Assembly (NCBI GenBank): GCA_031406575.1
Contig: JANOHP010000137.1
Coordinates: forward strand, 1 to 22,907
From: Ga0077555 sp031406575
GTDB lineage: Bacteria; Pseudomonadota; Alphaproteobacteria; Rhizobiales; Hyphomicrobiaceae
Length of the DNA stretch: 22,907 nt
Direction of reading: 5' to 3'
Each line of letters starts with the position of its first letter. The stretch's first letter is position 1. Shown here one piece after another: positions 14,250 through 22,562 of this stretch. Under the pieces are notes generated by a model. That model had not been told where the DNA came from. It did not search any database and saw only the letters and a program-made list of their open reading frames with translations. The translations under genes were made by a program, and so were the position numbers.

Positions 14250-15053
14250 TCACTGCCCCTTGAACTGCGGCTTCCGTTTGTCGAGCATGGCCGAGACTGC
14301 TTCGTGCTGGTCTGTCGTCGATTGCGCCAGCGCCTGCATGGCGGAGGCCATTTCGAGGGCGACGGGCAAGCTCACCCCTTGCGACTCGCGCAGCAGGCGC
14401 TTGTTGAGGCGGATCGAGTGGGGCGGGAAGGCGGCGATGCGTTTGGCGAGCGCCAGCGCTTCGTCCATGAGCTTGTCGTCGTCGACGACCTTGGAGACGA
14501 TGCCCCAGCGTTCGGCTTTGTCGGCGTCGATCACGTCGCCGGTCAGCGTCATTTCGTAGGCGCGCGACAGGCCGACCACGCGCGGCAGGAACCACGCGCC
14601 ACCGTCACCCGACACGAGTCCCACGCGCAGGAAGCTTTCGGCGAACTGGGCCTTGCGGCCGGCGATACGAATGTCGCACATCAGGGTGGTGTCGCAGCCG
14701 GCGCCGATGGCTGCGCCGTTCACCGCGCAGATCGAGGGCACCTCGAGATCGTACAGCGCCTTGGGGATCTTGTGGATGCCGTGCTGGTAGGCGCGTCGCA
14801 TATCGACGGGCGAGCCGCCGAACAGGCCCTTCTTGGCGTGCATTTCCTTGACGTTGCCGCCCGACGAAAAGCCTTCGCCAGAGCCTGTCAAGATCATGCA
14901 GGACACGCTGGTGTCGGCGTTGATGCGTGCACACGCCGCGACGATGCCATCGATGACGGGATCGGTCAGCGCATTGCGCGTTTTGGGATCGTTCAGCGTC
15001 ACGACGACAATGCCGTCGCCCTTGTTTTCGAAGAGTACGGCATCGTCGCTCAT
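14250..15053 (-). CDS. Enoyl-CoA hydratase/isomerase (crotonase) family protein
   Basis: 267 residues with the crotonase fold: substrate entry strand VVVTLNDPKTRNALT at 16-30, oxyanion-hole segments FSSGGNVKEM at 62-71 and NGAAIGAG at 112-119, and a C-terminal helical tail. Of the two hydratase carboxylates, Glu139 (FAES) matches the second, while the first is Asp121 (GCDTTL) instead of Glu. Such proteins act on acyl-CoA thioesters in the cytoplasm; the Asp substitution means hydratase, isomerase or another reaction cannot be chosen from sequence. ATG 15053 has GAGG nine bases upstream and follows efp by 42 bases on the same strand. The nearby CoA transferases make a role in acyl-CoA catabolism plausible. 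Confidence 0.88.
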   Translation of the reverse strand: MSDDAVLFENKGDGIVVVTLNDPKTRNALTDPVIDGIVAACARINADTSVSCMILTGSGEGFSSGGNVKEMHAKKGLFGGSPVDMRRAYQHGIHKIPKALYDLEVPSICAVNGAAIGAGCDTTLMCDIRIAGRKAQFAESFLRVGLVSGDGGAWFLPRVVGLSRAYEMTLTGDVIDADKAERWGIVSKVVDDDKLMDEALALAKRIAAFPPHSIRLNKRLLRESQGVSLPVALEMASAMQALAQSTTDQHEAVSAMLDKRKPQFKGQ

Positions 15054-15095
15054 GGTGGTGCCTCGCGAAGTTGGTGTCCGACGCCGTGCGTCCTG

Positions 15096-15665
15096 TTAGT
15101 CCCGCGAGCGCTCGACGTATTCGCCGTCTTCGGTGCGCACAACGACGCGGGTGCCGGCCCCGATGTGGGGGGGCACCATGACACGCGCGCCGTTCGACAG
15201 CTTGGCGGGCTTGTAGGACGACGACGCGGTCTGGCCCTTCACCACGGGATCGGCCTCGACGATTTCCAGCGTGACGCGGGGTGGCAGTTCGATCGCGACC
15301 GGCATGCCGTCGAACAGCTGCACACTGCAGGCCATGTTCTCCTGCAACCAGATCGACTGGTCGCCGATCAGCTCCTTGGAAATCGAAATCTGCTCGAAGG
15401 ACTCTGGCTGCATGAAGTTGAAGCCCATGTCGTCTTCGTAGAGATAGTCGTATTTACGCTCGTCCAAGTAGGCGCGCTCCACCGATTCCGTCGTGCGGTA
15501 GCTTTTGACGATCTTGACGCCGTCGGAGATGCGGCGCGCATCGATGTGGGTGGTGGGCGTGCCTTTGCCGGGACGGATGCTCTCGGCCTTGATCACGGTG
15601 CACAGCGCGCCGTCGATTTCCAGCACGTTGCCCTTGCGGACCTCGCTTGCAATGATCTTGGACAC
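15096..15665 (-). CDS. efp: Translation elongation factor P
   Basis: 189 residues from GTG 15665, which has GGAGA eight bases upstream and gives the normal EF-P start (M)SKIIASEVRKGNVL and the normal length of about 188. EF-P binds between the P and E sites of the ribosome and relieves stalling at polyproline. The modifiable lysine is present as Lys34 in the loop IRPGKGTP. The central OB fold and C-terminal domain are intact to the end (ARVMVPPHIGAGTRVV). The modification enzymes EpmA/EpmB are not in the window. The frame is open far upstream of 15665, but that extension is not EF-P-like. It is divergent from the ABC transporter operon across a 514-base gap. Confidence 0.96.
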   Translation of the reverse strand: MSKIIASEVRKGNVLEIDGALCTVIKAESIRPGKGTPTTHIDARRISDGVKIVKSYRTTESVERAYLDERKYDYLYEDDMGFNFMQPESFEQISISKELIGDQSIWLQENMACSVQLFDGMPVAIELPPRVTLEIVEADPVVKGQTASSSYKPAKLSNGARVMVPPHIGAGTRVVVRTEDGEYVERSRD

Positions 15666-15929
15666 CGATGTTCTCCGTCGGGCTGAGGTGGGCAGCGAAC
15701 CGTGGCAGAGCCCCGTGGAATGGACGTTGCGCCGTGCCGGCTGCGGGATGAGATGGCGTCTCTTAGCGGCTTTGGCCAGTCCGGGGAAGGGGCTTTGGCT
15801 TCGGTGCCGAGGGACCTGCGCGTTGCGCACGATGGCGAACCTCGTGGTGGCGCTCTGTCGCTGCTCGTCGAAAGCTGCCTGAGCGCGGCCGCGCCCCGTC
15901 CCGCCAACAGCTACCTGCTGCAGCGCAAA

Positions 15930-15942
15930 CGACAATTTGTCG
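15930..15942. promoter_or_regulatory. Perfect 13-base inverted repeat, possible operator
   Basis: CGACAA-T-TTGTCG is perfectly symmetric around one base, in the middle of the long divergent region and in an AT-richer patch. It could be a regulator site for efp or the transporter. No known consensus is matched with certainty. Confidence 0.3.
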
Positions 15943-16099
15943 GTCGCAGAGCGCCTGTAAGACGTATCCAAAGACACAGATCCACACCCGAGCCGACGAT
16001 GCCGTCGAGGCGCGCAGGCCTCCGGTCGTCCAAAACCCAGTGTCGGCGCAGAGTCATCTCGCTGATGCGGGTGATGGCAGGTTCGCGCGTCGAGACCTG

Positions 16100-16128
16100 T
16101 TGCCAGTGGTTCGACACACAGATAGCGT
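16100..16128 (+). promoter_or_regulatory. Candidate sigma-70 promoter of the ABC transporter operon
   Basis: TTGCCA (16100-16105, 5/6 to the -35 consensus), a 17-base spacer and TAGCGT (16123-16128, 3/6 to the -10). It would start transcription about 45 bases before ATG 16180, which has GGGGAG upstream. The -10 is poor, so this is tentative. Confidence 0.35.
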
Positions 16129-16179
16129 GCGAGGCAACGGATCATCAAAAAGCAAGCCGACTCGCAGGGGAGTGAACGT

Positions 16180-17397
16180 ATGACCACACGCACACACACG
16201 CGTCGCGGCGCATTGGCGGTGACGGGCGCCGCCGTCGCCTCACCGTTCATCTGGACGAGCGCGCAAGCGCAGGCGGGTAGCACGATCAAGCTCGGCATGC
16301 CGTTGGCTTTGACAGGTCCCCTGGGTTCGGTCGGCCAGCAGCAGAAGCGCGGGGCGGAACTCTACGCCAAGGTGCAGAATGAAAAAGGTGGCTGGCTCGG
16401 CAAGAAAATCGAGCTGCTGATCGAAGACACCGTCGGCAATCCGGCCACGTGCGTGCGCAAGGCTCAGGAAATGGTCGAGCGGCACGATTGCCGCCTGTTC
16501 ACCGGCATTACGCTGTCGTCCGAGGCGCTGGCGATTGTTCCCAAACTCGCCGAGTGGAATTCAATTTTCATCTCCTCCGACAACGGCGACGGTCGCCTCA
16601 CGGCTGAGAGCTTCGTGCCGAACTTCTTCCGCGCCAATACGTCTGGGCCGATGGGGACGCGCGCCGTGTCGCTCTACCTCAAGGAGTCCAAACTCCAGAA
16701 GATGTATGCGATCGGCCTCGACTACGCCTGGGGACACAACAGCATCCAGGTTTTCGAAAACGAGATGAAGCGGATCGGCAAGGAGTTCCTCGGCAAGGTG
16801 TTCGCCCCGACCGGCACGCGCGATTATTCCACCTACATCACCAAGATCCGTCAGTCGGGCGCCGATGGCGTCTTTCTCGTGCTCGCGGGCGACGACAACA
16901 ATGCGTTCCTCTCGCAGGCGCAGCAGTATCAGTTGCCCGCCAAGGTCACGATGTTCACCGAACAGATCGAACTCTCGGCAATGCGCGCCGTGGGTGATGC
17001 GGCCGTCGGCCTCGTCGGCTCGGCCCGCTATGCCTTCACCATCGACAATCCCATCAACAAGGAATTCGTCGAGCTGTGGAAGAAGGAATACAACGGCCTC
17101 GTCCCCGATACGTTCGAGGGTGAGCAGTGGCAGTGCCAGAAGGTGTTCGAAGCGGGCATCGCCAAGGCCGGCAGCATCGACGCCGACAAGCTGCGCCCGG
17201 CCCTCGAAGACCTCACGATCGACAACATCAAGGGCAAGGTGCACATCAGGAAGTGTGACCACCAGGGTGTGCAACAAGGCTTCATGGTGAAGGTGGTGAA
17301 GCGGGAAGGTTTCTCGCACCCGATACCGGAAGTCATCTCGACGATGCCCGCCGATCGCGTGACGCCGCCGTGCAACAAGATGACCTACGACGACTGA
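16180..17397 (+). CDS. ABC transporter substrate-binding protein, branched-chain amino acid type (HAAT)
   Basis: 405 residues of the type I periplasmic binding protein fold. The N-terminus has a signal peptide with a twin-arginine-like start (THTRRGALAV), a hydrophobic core and likely cleavage after AQA near residue 30. The mature part begins with the typical IKLGMPLALTGPLGSVGQQ segment. GGGGAG precedes the ATG. It is the first gene of a five-gene HAAT importer, 216 bases ahead of the first permease. Binding proteins of this family capture branched amino acids, but also amides, aromatic acids and other small acids, so leucine specificity is not implied. Four cysteines (mature part) include a pair that may form disulphides. 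Expected location is the periplasm. Confidence 0.9.
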   Translation: MTTRTHTRRGALAVTGAAVASPFIWTSAQAQAGSTIKLGMPLALTGPLGSVGQQQKRGAELYAKVQNEKGGWLGKKIELLIEDTVGNPATCVRKAQEMVERHDCRLFTGITLSSEALAIVPKLAEWNSIFISSDNGDGRLTAESFVPNFFRANTSGPMGTRAVSLYLKESKLQKMYAIGLDYAWGHNSIQVFENEMKRIGKEFLGKVFAPTGTRDYSTYITKIRQSGADGVFLVLAGDDNNAFLSQAQQYQLPAKVTMFTEQIELSAMRAVGDAAVGLVGSARYAFTIDNPINKEFVELWKKEYNGLVPDTFEGEQWQCQKVFEAGIAKAGSIDADKLRPALEDLTIDNIKGKVHIRKCDHQGVQQGFMVKVVKREGFSHPIPEVISTMPADRVTPPCNKMTYDD

Positions 17398-17424
17398 CGG
17401 ACTGAGAGCCTGTCGAGGGGGGCA

Positions 17425-17477
17425 GGTGACACGTCGCGTGTCCCGGTCCGACTTGATGCGGGCTGCCGATTGCCCGC
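17425..17477 (+). other. Tandem intercistronic hairpins after the binding-protein gene
   Basis: Two stem-loops follow the binding-protein stop. The first is GG-T-GACACG / TCG / CGTGTC-CC at 17425-17444 (6 bp plus 2 bp across a bulge, 3-base loop). The second is GCGGGC / 8 bases / GCCCGC at 17458-17477. Neither is followed by a T-run. In transporter operons such structures often limit read-through or protect the upstream mRNA, giving more binding protein than permease. The rest of the 216-base gap shows nothing else certain. Confidence 0.5.
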
Positions 17478-17613
17478 GCGCCCCGATGAAAAGGTTCTGG
17501 TCGATGCGAGGCACCGTCGTGTGGGCGACATCGGACGCGATGTGGCTCGTGCGTTGCGGCCCGCACCATTCAGCTACAATCGCATCTTACCGCCCCGGGC
17601 CCGGCCGCTGCTC

Positions 17614-18483
17614 ATGAACACCTTCGCTTTCCTGATCAACCAGTCGGTCAATGCGCTGTCACAGGCGGCGTTGTTGTTCTTTCTGGGCGTCGGGCTGACG
17701 TTGATTTTCGGGATCATGCGCATCGTCAATTTCGCGCACGGCACGCTCTTCATGCTCGGCGCGTTCGTGGGCTATTCGATCGTGCACAAAACCGGCAGCT
17801 ACTGGTTGGCGATGATCGCGGCGCCGGTGGTCGTGGGACTCATCGGGACGGCGTTCGAGTTCGTCATTCTGCGCCGGCTCTACAAGCGCGACGCGCATGC
17901 GTTCCTGATGGTGACGTTCGGTCTGGCGCTCATCGTCGGGGATGTGGTGCGCCTGATTTGGGGTCCCGATGCGCTGCAAGTGCCGCCGCCTGCGTTGCTG
18001 TCGGGCATCGTGTTTCTGATGGGCGAGCCGTTCCCGACCTATCGTCTGTTTCTGGCGGGGTTCGGCATCGTCATGGCCGTCGTCATGTGGCAAGTCCTGG
18101 AACGCACGCGCCTGGGGCTCCTCATTCGCGCCACATCGCAGAATGCGGAGATGGTGCACGCTTTGGGCGTCGACGTGACGCTCGTGCGCTCGGCCGTGTT
18201 CGGCATCGGGTGCGGACTGGCGGCCTTGGGCGGCGTGTTGTCGGCGCCGCTGTTGACGGCCGCGCACGGCATGGCGTCGTCGGTGATCATCGATGCCTTC
18301 GTGATCGTCATCATCGGGGGCATGGGGAGTTTTGTCGGCTCTTTGATCGGCGCGCTGCTGGTCGCGTTCGTGCAGGTGTTCGGCAACTACTACTACCCGG
18401 ATCTGGCGCTCGCCTTTCTCTACCTCATCATGTTGATGATCCTGATCGTGCGACCGGGTGGCCTGCTCGGAAGAGAGGCTTGA
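17614..18483 (+). CDS. HAAT-family ABC transporter permease, LivH type
   Basis: 289 residues from ATG 17614 (MNTFAFLINQSVNALSQAALL), with the LivH hallmark FGIMRIVNFAHGTLFMLGA near residues 30-50 and about eight hydrophobic segments. The cytoplasmic loop RATSQNAEMVHALGVDV holds the conserved contact region for the ATPases. The C-terminus ILIVRPGGLLGREA is typical. The open frame extends back to 17470, but that part is Arg/Pro-rich and lacks membrane character. It is followed after four bases by the LivM-type gene, so the two should be co-translated. It forms half of the inner-membrane channel. Confidence 0.9.
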   Translation: MNTFAFLINQSVNALSQAALLFFLGVGLTLIFGIMRIVNFAHGTLFMLGAFVGYSIVHKTGSYWLAMIAAPVVVGLIGTAFEFVILRRLYKRDAHAFLMVTFGLALIVGDVVRLIWGPDALQVPPPALLSGIVFLMGEPFPTYRLFLAGFGIVMAVVMWQVLERTRLGLLIRATSQNAEMVHALGVDVTLVRSAVFGIGCGLAALGGVLSAPLLTAAHGMASSVIIDAFVIVIIGGMGSFVGSLIGALLVAFVQVFGNYYYPDLALAFLYLIMLMILIVRPGGLLGREA

Positions 18484-18487
18484 ACTC

Positions 18488-19453
18488 ATGACGCTCTCGC
18501 GCCTCACCGGAGCCGCTGTCCTGGTTGCGCTGCTTCTGGCGCCGCTCGGGCTGCCGCTGTTTGCCATGACGCTGCTGACCGAACTCGTCATCCTCGGCCT
18601 GTTCGCCATGAGCCTCGATCTGATGGTCGGGTACACGCGGCTGGTCTCCTTCGGGCACGCCGCCGCTTACGGGCTCGGGGCCTATGCCTCCGGTTACCTC
18701 TTGTTGAACTCCTCGTTGCCGCTGCCCTTTGCCGTCATCCTCGCCGCGCTGATGACGGGCGTCGTCGCCATCGGCGTCGGTTGGGTGTGTACGCTGGCGA
18801 CGGGTGTGTCGTTTTCGATGCTGACGCTGGCCTTCGCGCAGTTGCTCTACGCCATCGCCTTCAAGTGGACGTCGGTGACCGGCGGTACGGATGGGTTGGC
18901 GGGCATTCCGCGACGGGCAGGCCCGATGGGGTTGACGTTCCTGACGACCAAAACCGGATTTTACTACTTCTCGCTCGCGTGTCTCTTCGGGTCGTATCTG
19001 CTGTGTCGCGAGCTGGTGCGCTCGCCGTTCGGCGCGGTGCTGCGCGGCATTCGCGAGAACGAGCCCAAGACGCTGTCGCTGGGCTACGACACGCGTCTCT
19101 ACAAGATCGCCGTCGTCGCCATATCCTACACGTTGGGCGGTCTGGCGGGTGCACTCTATGCGCCGTTTGCCGGGTTCGCCAACACCGAGCTGCTGTTCTG
19201 GCTGCTGTCGGGGCAGGTTCTGATCATGGTCATCGTCGGCGGCTCAGGCACCTTGATCGGGCCCATCCTGGGGGCCGCATTCTTCATGACGCTCGAGCAC
19301 AAGCTCTCGTCCTACACCGAGGCCTGGGCTTTGTTCTTCGGGTTGATCTTCATCGGCTTCGTGTTGTTTGCGCCGGAAGGCATCTTCGGTCTCGCCAAGG
19401 GGTGGATAGGGCGCGGCAAGAGCGCCGACGTGGGAGCGCCGCGTCATGTCTGA
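18488..19453 (+). CDS. HAAT-family ABC transporter permease, LivM type
   Basis: 321 residues from ATG 18488 (MTLSRLTGAAVLV). The LivM signature GYTRLVSFGHAAAYGLGAYA lies near residues 48-67, followed by multiple hydrophobic helices and the cytoplasmic coupling region RGIRENEPKTLSLGYDTR. It should pair with the LivH-type protein to make the translocation path. An upstream start at 18458 would overlap the preceding gene and lacks a good ribosome site. Its end overlaps the next gene by eight bases (ATGTCTGA). It is shorter than LivM proteins that carry an extra N-terminal region, but complete as a domain. Confidence 0.9.
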   Translation: MTLSRLTGAAVLVALLLAPLGLPLFAMTLLTELVILGLFAMSLDLMVGYTRLVSFGHAAAYGLGAYASGYLLLNSSLPLPFAVILAALMTGVVAIGVGWVCTLATGVSFSMLTLAFAQLLYAIAFKWTSVTGGTDGLAGIPRRAGPMGLTFLTTKTGFYYFSLACLFGSYLLCRELVRSPFGAVLRGIRENEPKTLSLGYDTRLYKIAVVAISYTLGGLAGALYAPFAGFANTELLFWLLSGQVLIMVIVGGSGTLIGPILGAAFFMTLEHKLSSYTEAWALFFGLIFIGFVLFAPEGIFGLAKGWIGRGKSADVGAPRHV

Positions 19454-20246
19454 CACCGCAACGACTGCATCGGCCGCAGTGTCGGACGTCGGCGCTCCGG
19501 CATTGCTCTCCATCGACGGGTTGACCAAGGCCTACGGCGCACTCGTCGCGGTCGACAACGTCTCCATGCGCGTCGCAAGCGGCGATGTGCGTGCTGTGAT
19601 CGGCCCGAACGGCGCTGGCAAGACGACACTGTTCCATCTGATCACCGGCATCGTGAAGCCGACCAGTGGCCGGGTGCAGTTCGCTGGCGAAGACGTGACC
19701 GGTCTCCCCGCCCACGCGCTGTGCCAAAAAGGGATGTCACGCACCTTCCAACTCACCTCGCTGTTTCCCGAAATCAGCGCCCGCGAGAACGCCATGCTGG
19801 CAGCCCAGGCGCGCCACCCGAACCGCTGGCGACCCTTCGGTAGCGGCGACGTGTTTACGCGCGCGCGTCGCCAGGGGGACGCCGCCATAGAGCAACTGGG
19901 CCTCACCGATGTCGCCGATCGCCCGGCGGGTCTGCTCAGTCACGGTGATCAGCGCTTGCTCGAGGTGGCGATGGCCATGGCGCAGGAGCCCAAACTGCTG
20001 TTTCTGGACGAGCCGACGCAGGGACTTTCCGTCGAGGAAACGGCGCAAGCGGTCGAGACGCTGGCGCGCTTTTTCACCGCCTCGCGTGTGACGGTCCTGC
20101 TGGTGGAGCACGACATGGAGGTCGTGTTCCGCCTCGCCGACAAAATCACCGTGCTGCACCGGGGCGCCGTCATCGCCGACGGCACGCCGCAGGCCATCAA
20201 GGCCGATGCGCGTGTGCAAGAGGCCTACCTCGGGGGCATGGAATAG
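19446..20246 (+). CDS. HAAT-family ABC transporter ATPase, LivG type
   Basis: 266 residues. Walker A GPNGAGKT at 53-60, LivG-type Q-loop region RTFQLTSLFPEISAREN at 99-115, ABC signature LSHGDQR at 164-170 (LSYGxQR in most relatives), Walker B LLFLDEP at 184-190 and the switch His in LLVEHDM. The first 20 residues are an Ala/Thr-rich extension not needed by the fold. The C-terminus QEAYLGG is typical of LivG proteins. It overlaps the LivM gene by eight bases and abuts the LivF gene (TAG followed directly by ATG). It supplies one of the two nucleotide-binding subunits at the cytoplasmic membrane. Confidence 0.92.
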   Translation: MSDTATTASAAVSDVGAPALLSIDGLTKAYGALVAVDNVSMRVASGDVRAVIGPNGAGKTTLFHLITGIVKPTSGRVQFAGEDVTGLPAHALCQKGMSRTFQLTSLFPEISARENAMLAAQARHPNRWRPFGSGDVFTRARRQGDAAIEQLGLTDVADRPAGLLSHGDQRLLEVAMAMAQEPKLLFLDEPTQGLSVEETAQAVETLARFFTASRVTVLLVEHDMEVVFRLADKITVLHRGAVIADGTPQAIKADARVQEAYLGGME

Positions 20247-20942
20247 ATGCTGAAGATCGAGGGCCTCAACACGCATTACGGTGCAAGCCACATTCTGCAG
20301 GGCGTCGATCTCGATCTGCCGAAGGGGCGCGTCGGCGCTATCCTCGGTCGCAACGGCGTCGGCAAGACCACGACTGTCAAGACCGTCATGGGACTCGTGG
20401 CGCCGACCAGTGGGCGTATCGTTCTGGAAGGCGCGGATATCGCAGGTCGCGCGCCGCATCTGGTGGCCCGTGCCGGCGTCGCCTACGTGCCGGAGGGACG
20501 GCTGATTTTCCCCGACTTGACGGTCATCGAAAACATCCGCGTGGCGGAGCGCAGGCCGGCCAAAGCCTGGCCGCTCGAACGCTTGCTGCACCTGTTTCCC
20601 TCACTCGCGGAACGCCAAGCCAACAGCGGGTCGCAGTTGTCGGGCGGCGAACAGCAGATGCTGGCCATCGCCCGCGCGCTGATCAGCGACCCCAAGGTGC
20701 TGCTTCTGGATGAACCGAGTCAGGGCTTGGCGCCTCTCGTGGTGCGCGAACTCGCCCGCATCATCGGTCTACTGCGCGACGCCGGCGTCACGATCCTGCT
20801 GATCGAGCAGAACATGAAGCTCGCCGAAGCCGTCGCCGACGAGCTGCACATCATGGTCAAGGGCCGCATCGTCTACTCGGCAGACCCAATACGCTTCCGC
20901 GCCGACGAGGCGAGCATCCGCTCACGCTATTTGACGGTGTGA
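20247..20942 (+). CDS. HAAT-family ABC transporter ATPase, LivF type
   Basis: 231 residues. Walker A GRNGVGKT at 34-41, the LivF-type VAYVPEGRLIFPDLTV stretch at 78-93, signature LSGGEQQ at 131-137, Walker B VLLLDEPSQGLAP at 151-163 and switch His position replaced by Gln in LLIEQNM, as is usual for LivF. The start codon follows the LivG stop without a gap. It completes the importer. It converges with the minus-strand CoA transferase; the 82-base gap holds a GC-rich hairpin. Confidence 0.92.
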   Translation: MLKIEGLNTHYGASHILQGVDLDLPKGRVGAILGRNGVGKTTTVKTVMGLVAPTSGRIVLEGADIAGRAPHLVARAGVAYVPEGRLIFPDLTVIENIRVAERRPAKAWPLERLLHLFPSLAERQANSGSQLSGGEQQMLAIARALISDPKVLLLDEPSQGLAPLVVRELARIIGLLRDAGVTILLIEQNMKLAEAVADELHIMVKGRIVYSADPIRFRADEASIRSRYLTV

Positions 20943-20956
20943 AGCGGCAGGTCACG

Positions 20957-20976
20957 GGCGCCCACGCGATGGCGCC
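20957..20976. other. GGCGCC hairpin between convergent genes
   Basis: GGCGCC at 20957-20962 and 20971-20976 can pair around an 8-base loop; a third GGCGCC lies at 20988-20993. It sits between the converging transporter and CoA-transferase genes, a place where a bidirectional terminator is expected, but there is no T-run on either side. Confidence 0.3.
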
Positions 20977-21024
20977 GGGTATCGACTGGCGCCGACTGAT
21001 CAGAGCAACCGCAGCGTCCCGCTG

Positions 21025-22254
21025 TCAGACAATTCCCTCTTGCCGCAGAGCCGCGACGTCTTTGGCACCCATGCCCAACCACGAGCCGAGCACGTCGTCG
21101 ACGTGTTCGCCCAGCAGGGGTGAGGGTTTCACTTTCGGGGGATCGCCGTCGAAGCGGACGGGCCAGGCCGGCATTTTCACTTTGCCGGTGGTGGGGTGGT
21201 CGATGGTCTGCATGATGCCGCGCTCGGCGAACGAGGGATCGTTCAGAAGCTCCAGCGTGTCGAACACGGCGCCGGCCGGCACGCTGGCAGCGCCGATGAG
21301 TGTCATCGCCTCTTCTTTGGTGTGTTTGCGGGTCCACGTGGCGATGATTTCGTCGACCTCGGCCGAGTGCTGGGCGCGTGCGTCCTGGGTGTCGTAACGC
21401 GGATCGCCCTCGAGATCTTGGCGACCCATCACTTTCAGCAGGCGTTGCCAGTGTTCGGGGTTGGCACGGCTGCAGAAGACGTAGACGTAATCGTTGGGCC
21501 CACCGGGTTTGCACGGGTAGAGGGCGTTCGGCGTCAATCCGCCCGGCGTCGAGCGGCTGGTGCCATCGCGCAGCACGGGCTTGCCAGTGAGCTGCGTGCG
21601 CGAGAACGGCACGCGCATGTAGTGGATCATCGCGTCCTGCATGGCCACTTGCAGACGGCGGCCTTGACCGGTCTTGGCGCGTTTGTAGAGGGCGCCGAGA
21701 ATACTGATCGCCATCAGCATGCCGGTGCCCGTATCGCCAAGGGACGGACCCGGCTTGACCGGAGGGCGATCGGCATCACCCGTGACGCTGATGGTGCCGC
21801 CGGCTGCCTGGGCGATCATGTCGAAGGCGAGGCTCTTTTCGTAGGGGCTGCCGGTGCCAAAACCCTTGATTTGGCAATAGATGATGCCGGGATTGATTTT
21901 CTTGACGTCGTCGTAGCCAAGCCCCAAACGCTCGATCGTGCCCGGCGCCATGTTCTCGACCACGACATCGGCTTTTTTCAGCAGCTCGCGCACGATCTCG
22001 AGACCGCGCGGCGATTTCAGATTGAGCGTGATTGATTTCTTGTTGGCGTTGTACTGGTGGAAATACCAGGGATCGCTGTCGGGCTTGCCTTTCTGCAGGC
22101 GGCGACCGGGATCGCCGAGGCCCGGATTTTCGACTTTCACCACCTCGGCGCCGAGCCAGGCGAGGGATTCGGTACACGACGGCCCCGCTTCGAATTGGGT
22201 GAAATCCACGACGCGGATGCCTTCGAGGCAATCGAGCTCGACGCCGAGACTCAT
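21025..22254 (-). CDS. Class III CoA transferase, formyl-CoA transferase-like
   Basis: 409 residues from ATG 22254, with GGGGAG in front. A complete single-module CaiB/BaiF enzyme: LEGIRVVDFTQFEAGPSC at 10-27, LGAEVVKVENP at 34-44, NKKSITLNL at 71-79, and the catalytic aspartate as Asp174 in SLGDTGTGM, matching Asp169 of oxalate-metabolising formyl-CoA transferase. GRRLQVAMQDAM follows as in that family. It is closer to Frc than the double-domain enzyme at 331 is. No oxalyl-CoA decarboxylase gene is in the window, so the substrate is open; relatives use succinyl-, mesaconyl- or other dicarboxylic-CoA donors. It converges with the transporter operon, which could import the acid, and is preceded on the same strand by the XRE gene. 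Confidence 0.9.
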   Translation of the reverse strand: MSLGVELDCLEGIRVVDFTQFEAGPSCTESLAWLGAEVVKVENPGLGDPGRRLQKGKPDSDPWYFHQYNANKKSITLNLKSPRGLEIVRELLKKADVVVENMAPGTIERLGLGYDDVKKINPGIIYCQIKGFGTGSPYEKSLAFDMIAQAAGGTISVTGDADRPPVKPGPSLGDTGTGMLMAISILGALYKRAKTGQGRRLQVAMQDAMIHYMRVPFSRTQLTGKPVLRDGTSRSTPGGLTPNALYPCKPGGPNDYVYVFCSRANPEHWQRLLKVMGRQDLEGDPRYDTQDARAQHSAEVDEIIATWTRKHTKEEAMTLIGAASVPAGAVFDTLELLNDPSFAERGIMQTIDHPTTGKVKMPAWPVRFDGDPPKVKPSPLLGEHVDDVLGSWLGMGAKDVAALRQEGIV

Positions 22255-22433
22255 GGCAGCCACTCCCCATGTGCGAGACACAATGACGGGGAAGCGTAAC
22301 ACCGCATCGGGGGTCGCGCCACCGCCGGGGTGTGTGTGATGGAGGTCTGTGAAGGCGAGGATGAATTCGGTCGCTCAGGGGATTGCGCGCGAAACTCGGC
22401 TCGAGGCGGGCTATGAACGCGCGCCGCGTCGGT

Positions 22434-22457
22434 ATTGCCAAGCCATCCGATGGCAAT
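22434..22457. promoter_or_regulatory. Nested inverted repeat upstream of the CoA-transferase gene
   Basis: ATTGCCA (22434-22440) and TGGCAAT (22451-22457) are exact reverse complements 10 bases apart. Between them, GCCAT-CCG-ATGGC (22442-22454) forms a second, overlapping symmetry. It lies about 180 bases upstream of the CoA-transferase start, so it could be an operator of that gene or a transcript hairpin. Confidence 0.35.
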
Positions 22458-22562
22458 GCGCCCAGTAATCAAAGTTGGATCATCTCGTCAGAGCCGACTA
22501 GGAATAAGGGTCAGGCGAAAGAGTAGAGGGCAGTGTCAGGGCACTCGCCGTAGACCGAATGC

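Larger units (their letters stand above)
15666..16179. other. 514-base divergent intergenic region (efp / ABC transporter)
   Basis: Both strands have open frames here, but their translations are Arg/Ser/Pro-rich noise without homology-like pattern, so I call no gene. It must hold the promoters of efp and of the transporter operon. Besides the promoter and inverted repeat listed separately, I see no tRNA, small-RNA or riboswitch signature. Confidence 0.6.

Noticed and set aside
14876..14930. GACAC-N4-GTGTC symmetry near 14900
   Set aside because: It lies inside the crotonase coding sequence and is explained by codon content.
14226..15686. A 486-codon plus-strand frame opposite the crotonase and efp
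   Set aside because: His/Asp/Val-rich shadow of two clearly identified genes.
15702..16175. A 157-codon plus-strand frame in the efp/transporter gap
   Set aside because: No ribosome site, no recognisable pattern, Arg/Ser-rich. It would fill exactly the place where promoters are needed.
16180..20942. Assigning livKHMGF gene symbols and leucine specificity
   Set aside because: HAAT binding proteins recognise many solutes and nothing in the sequence fixes the ligand.
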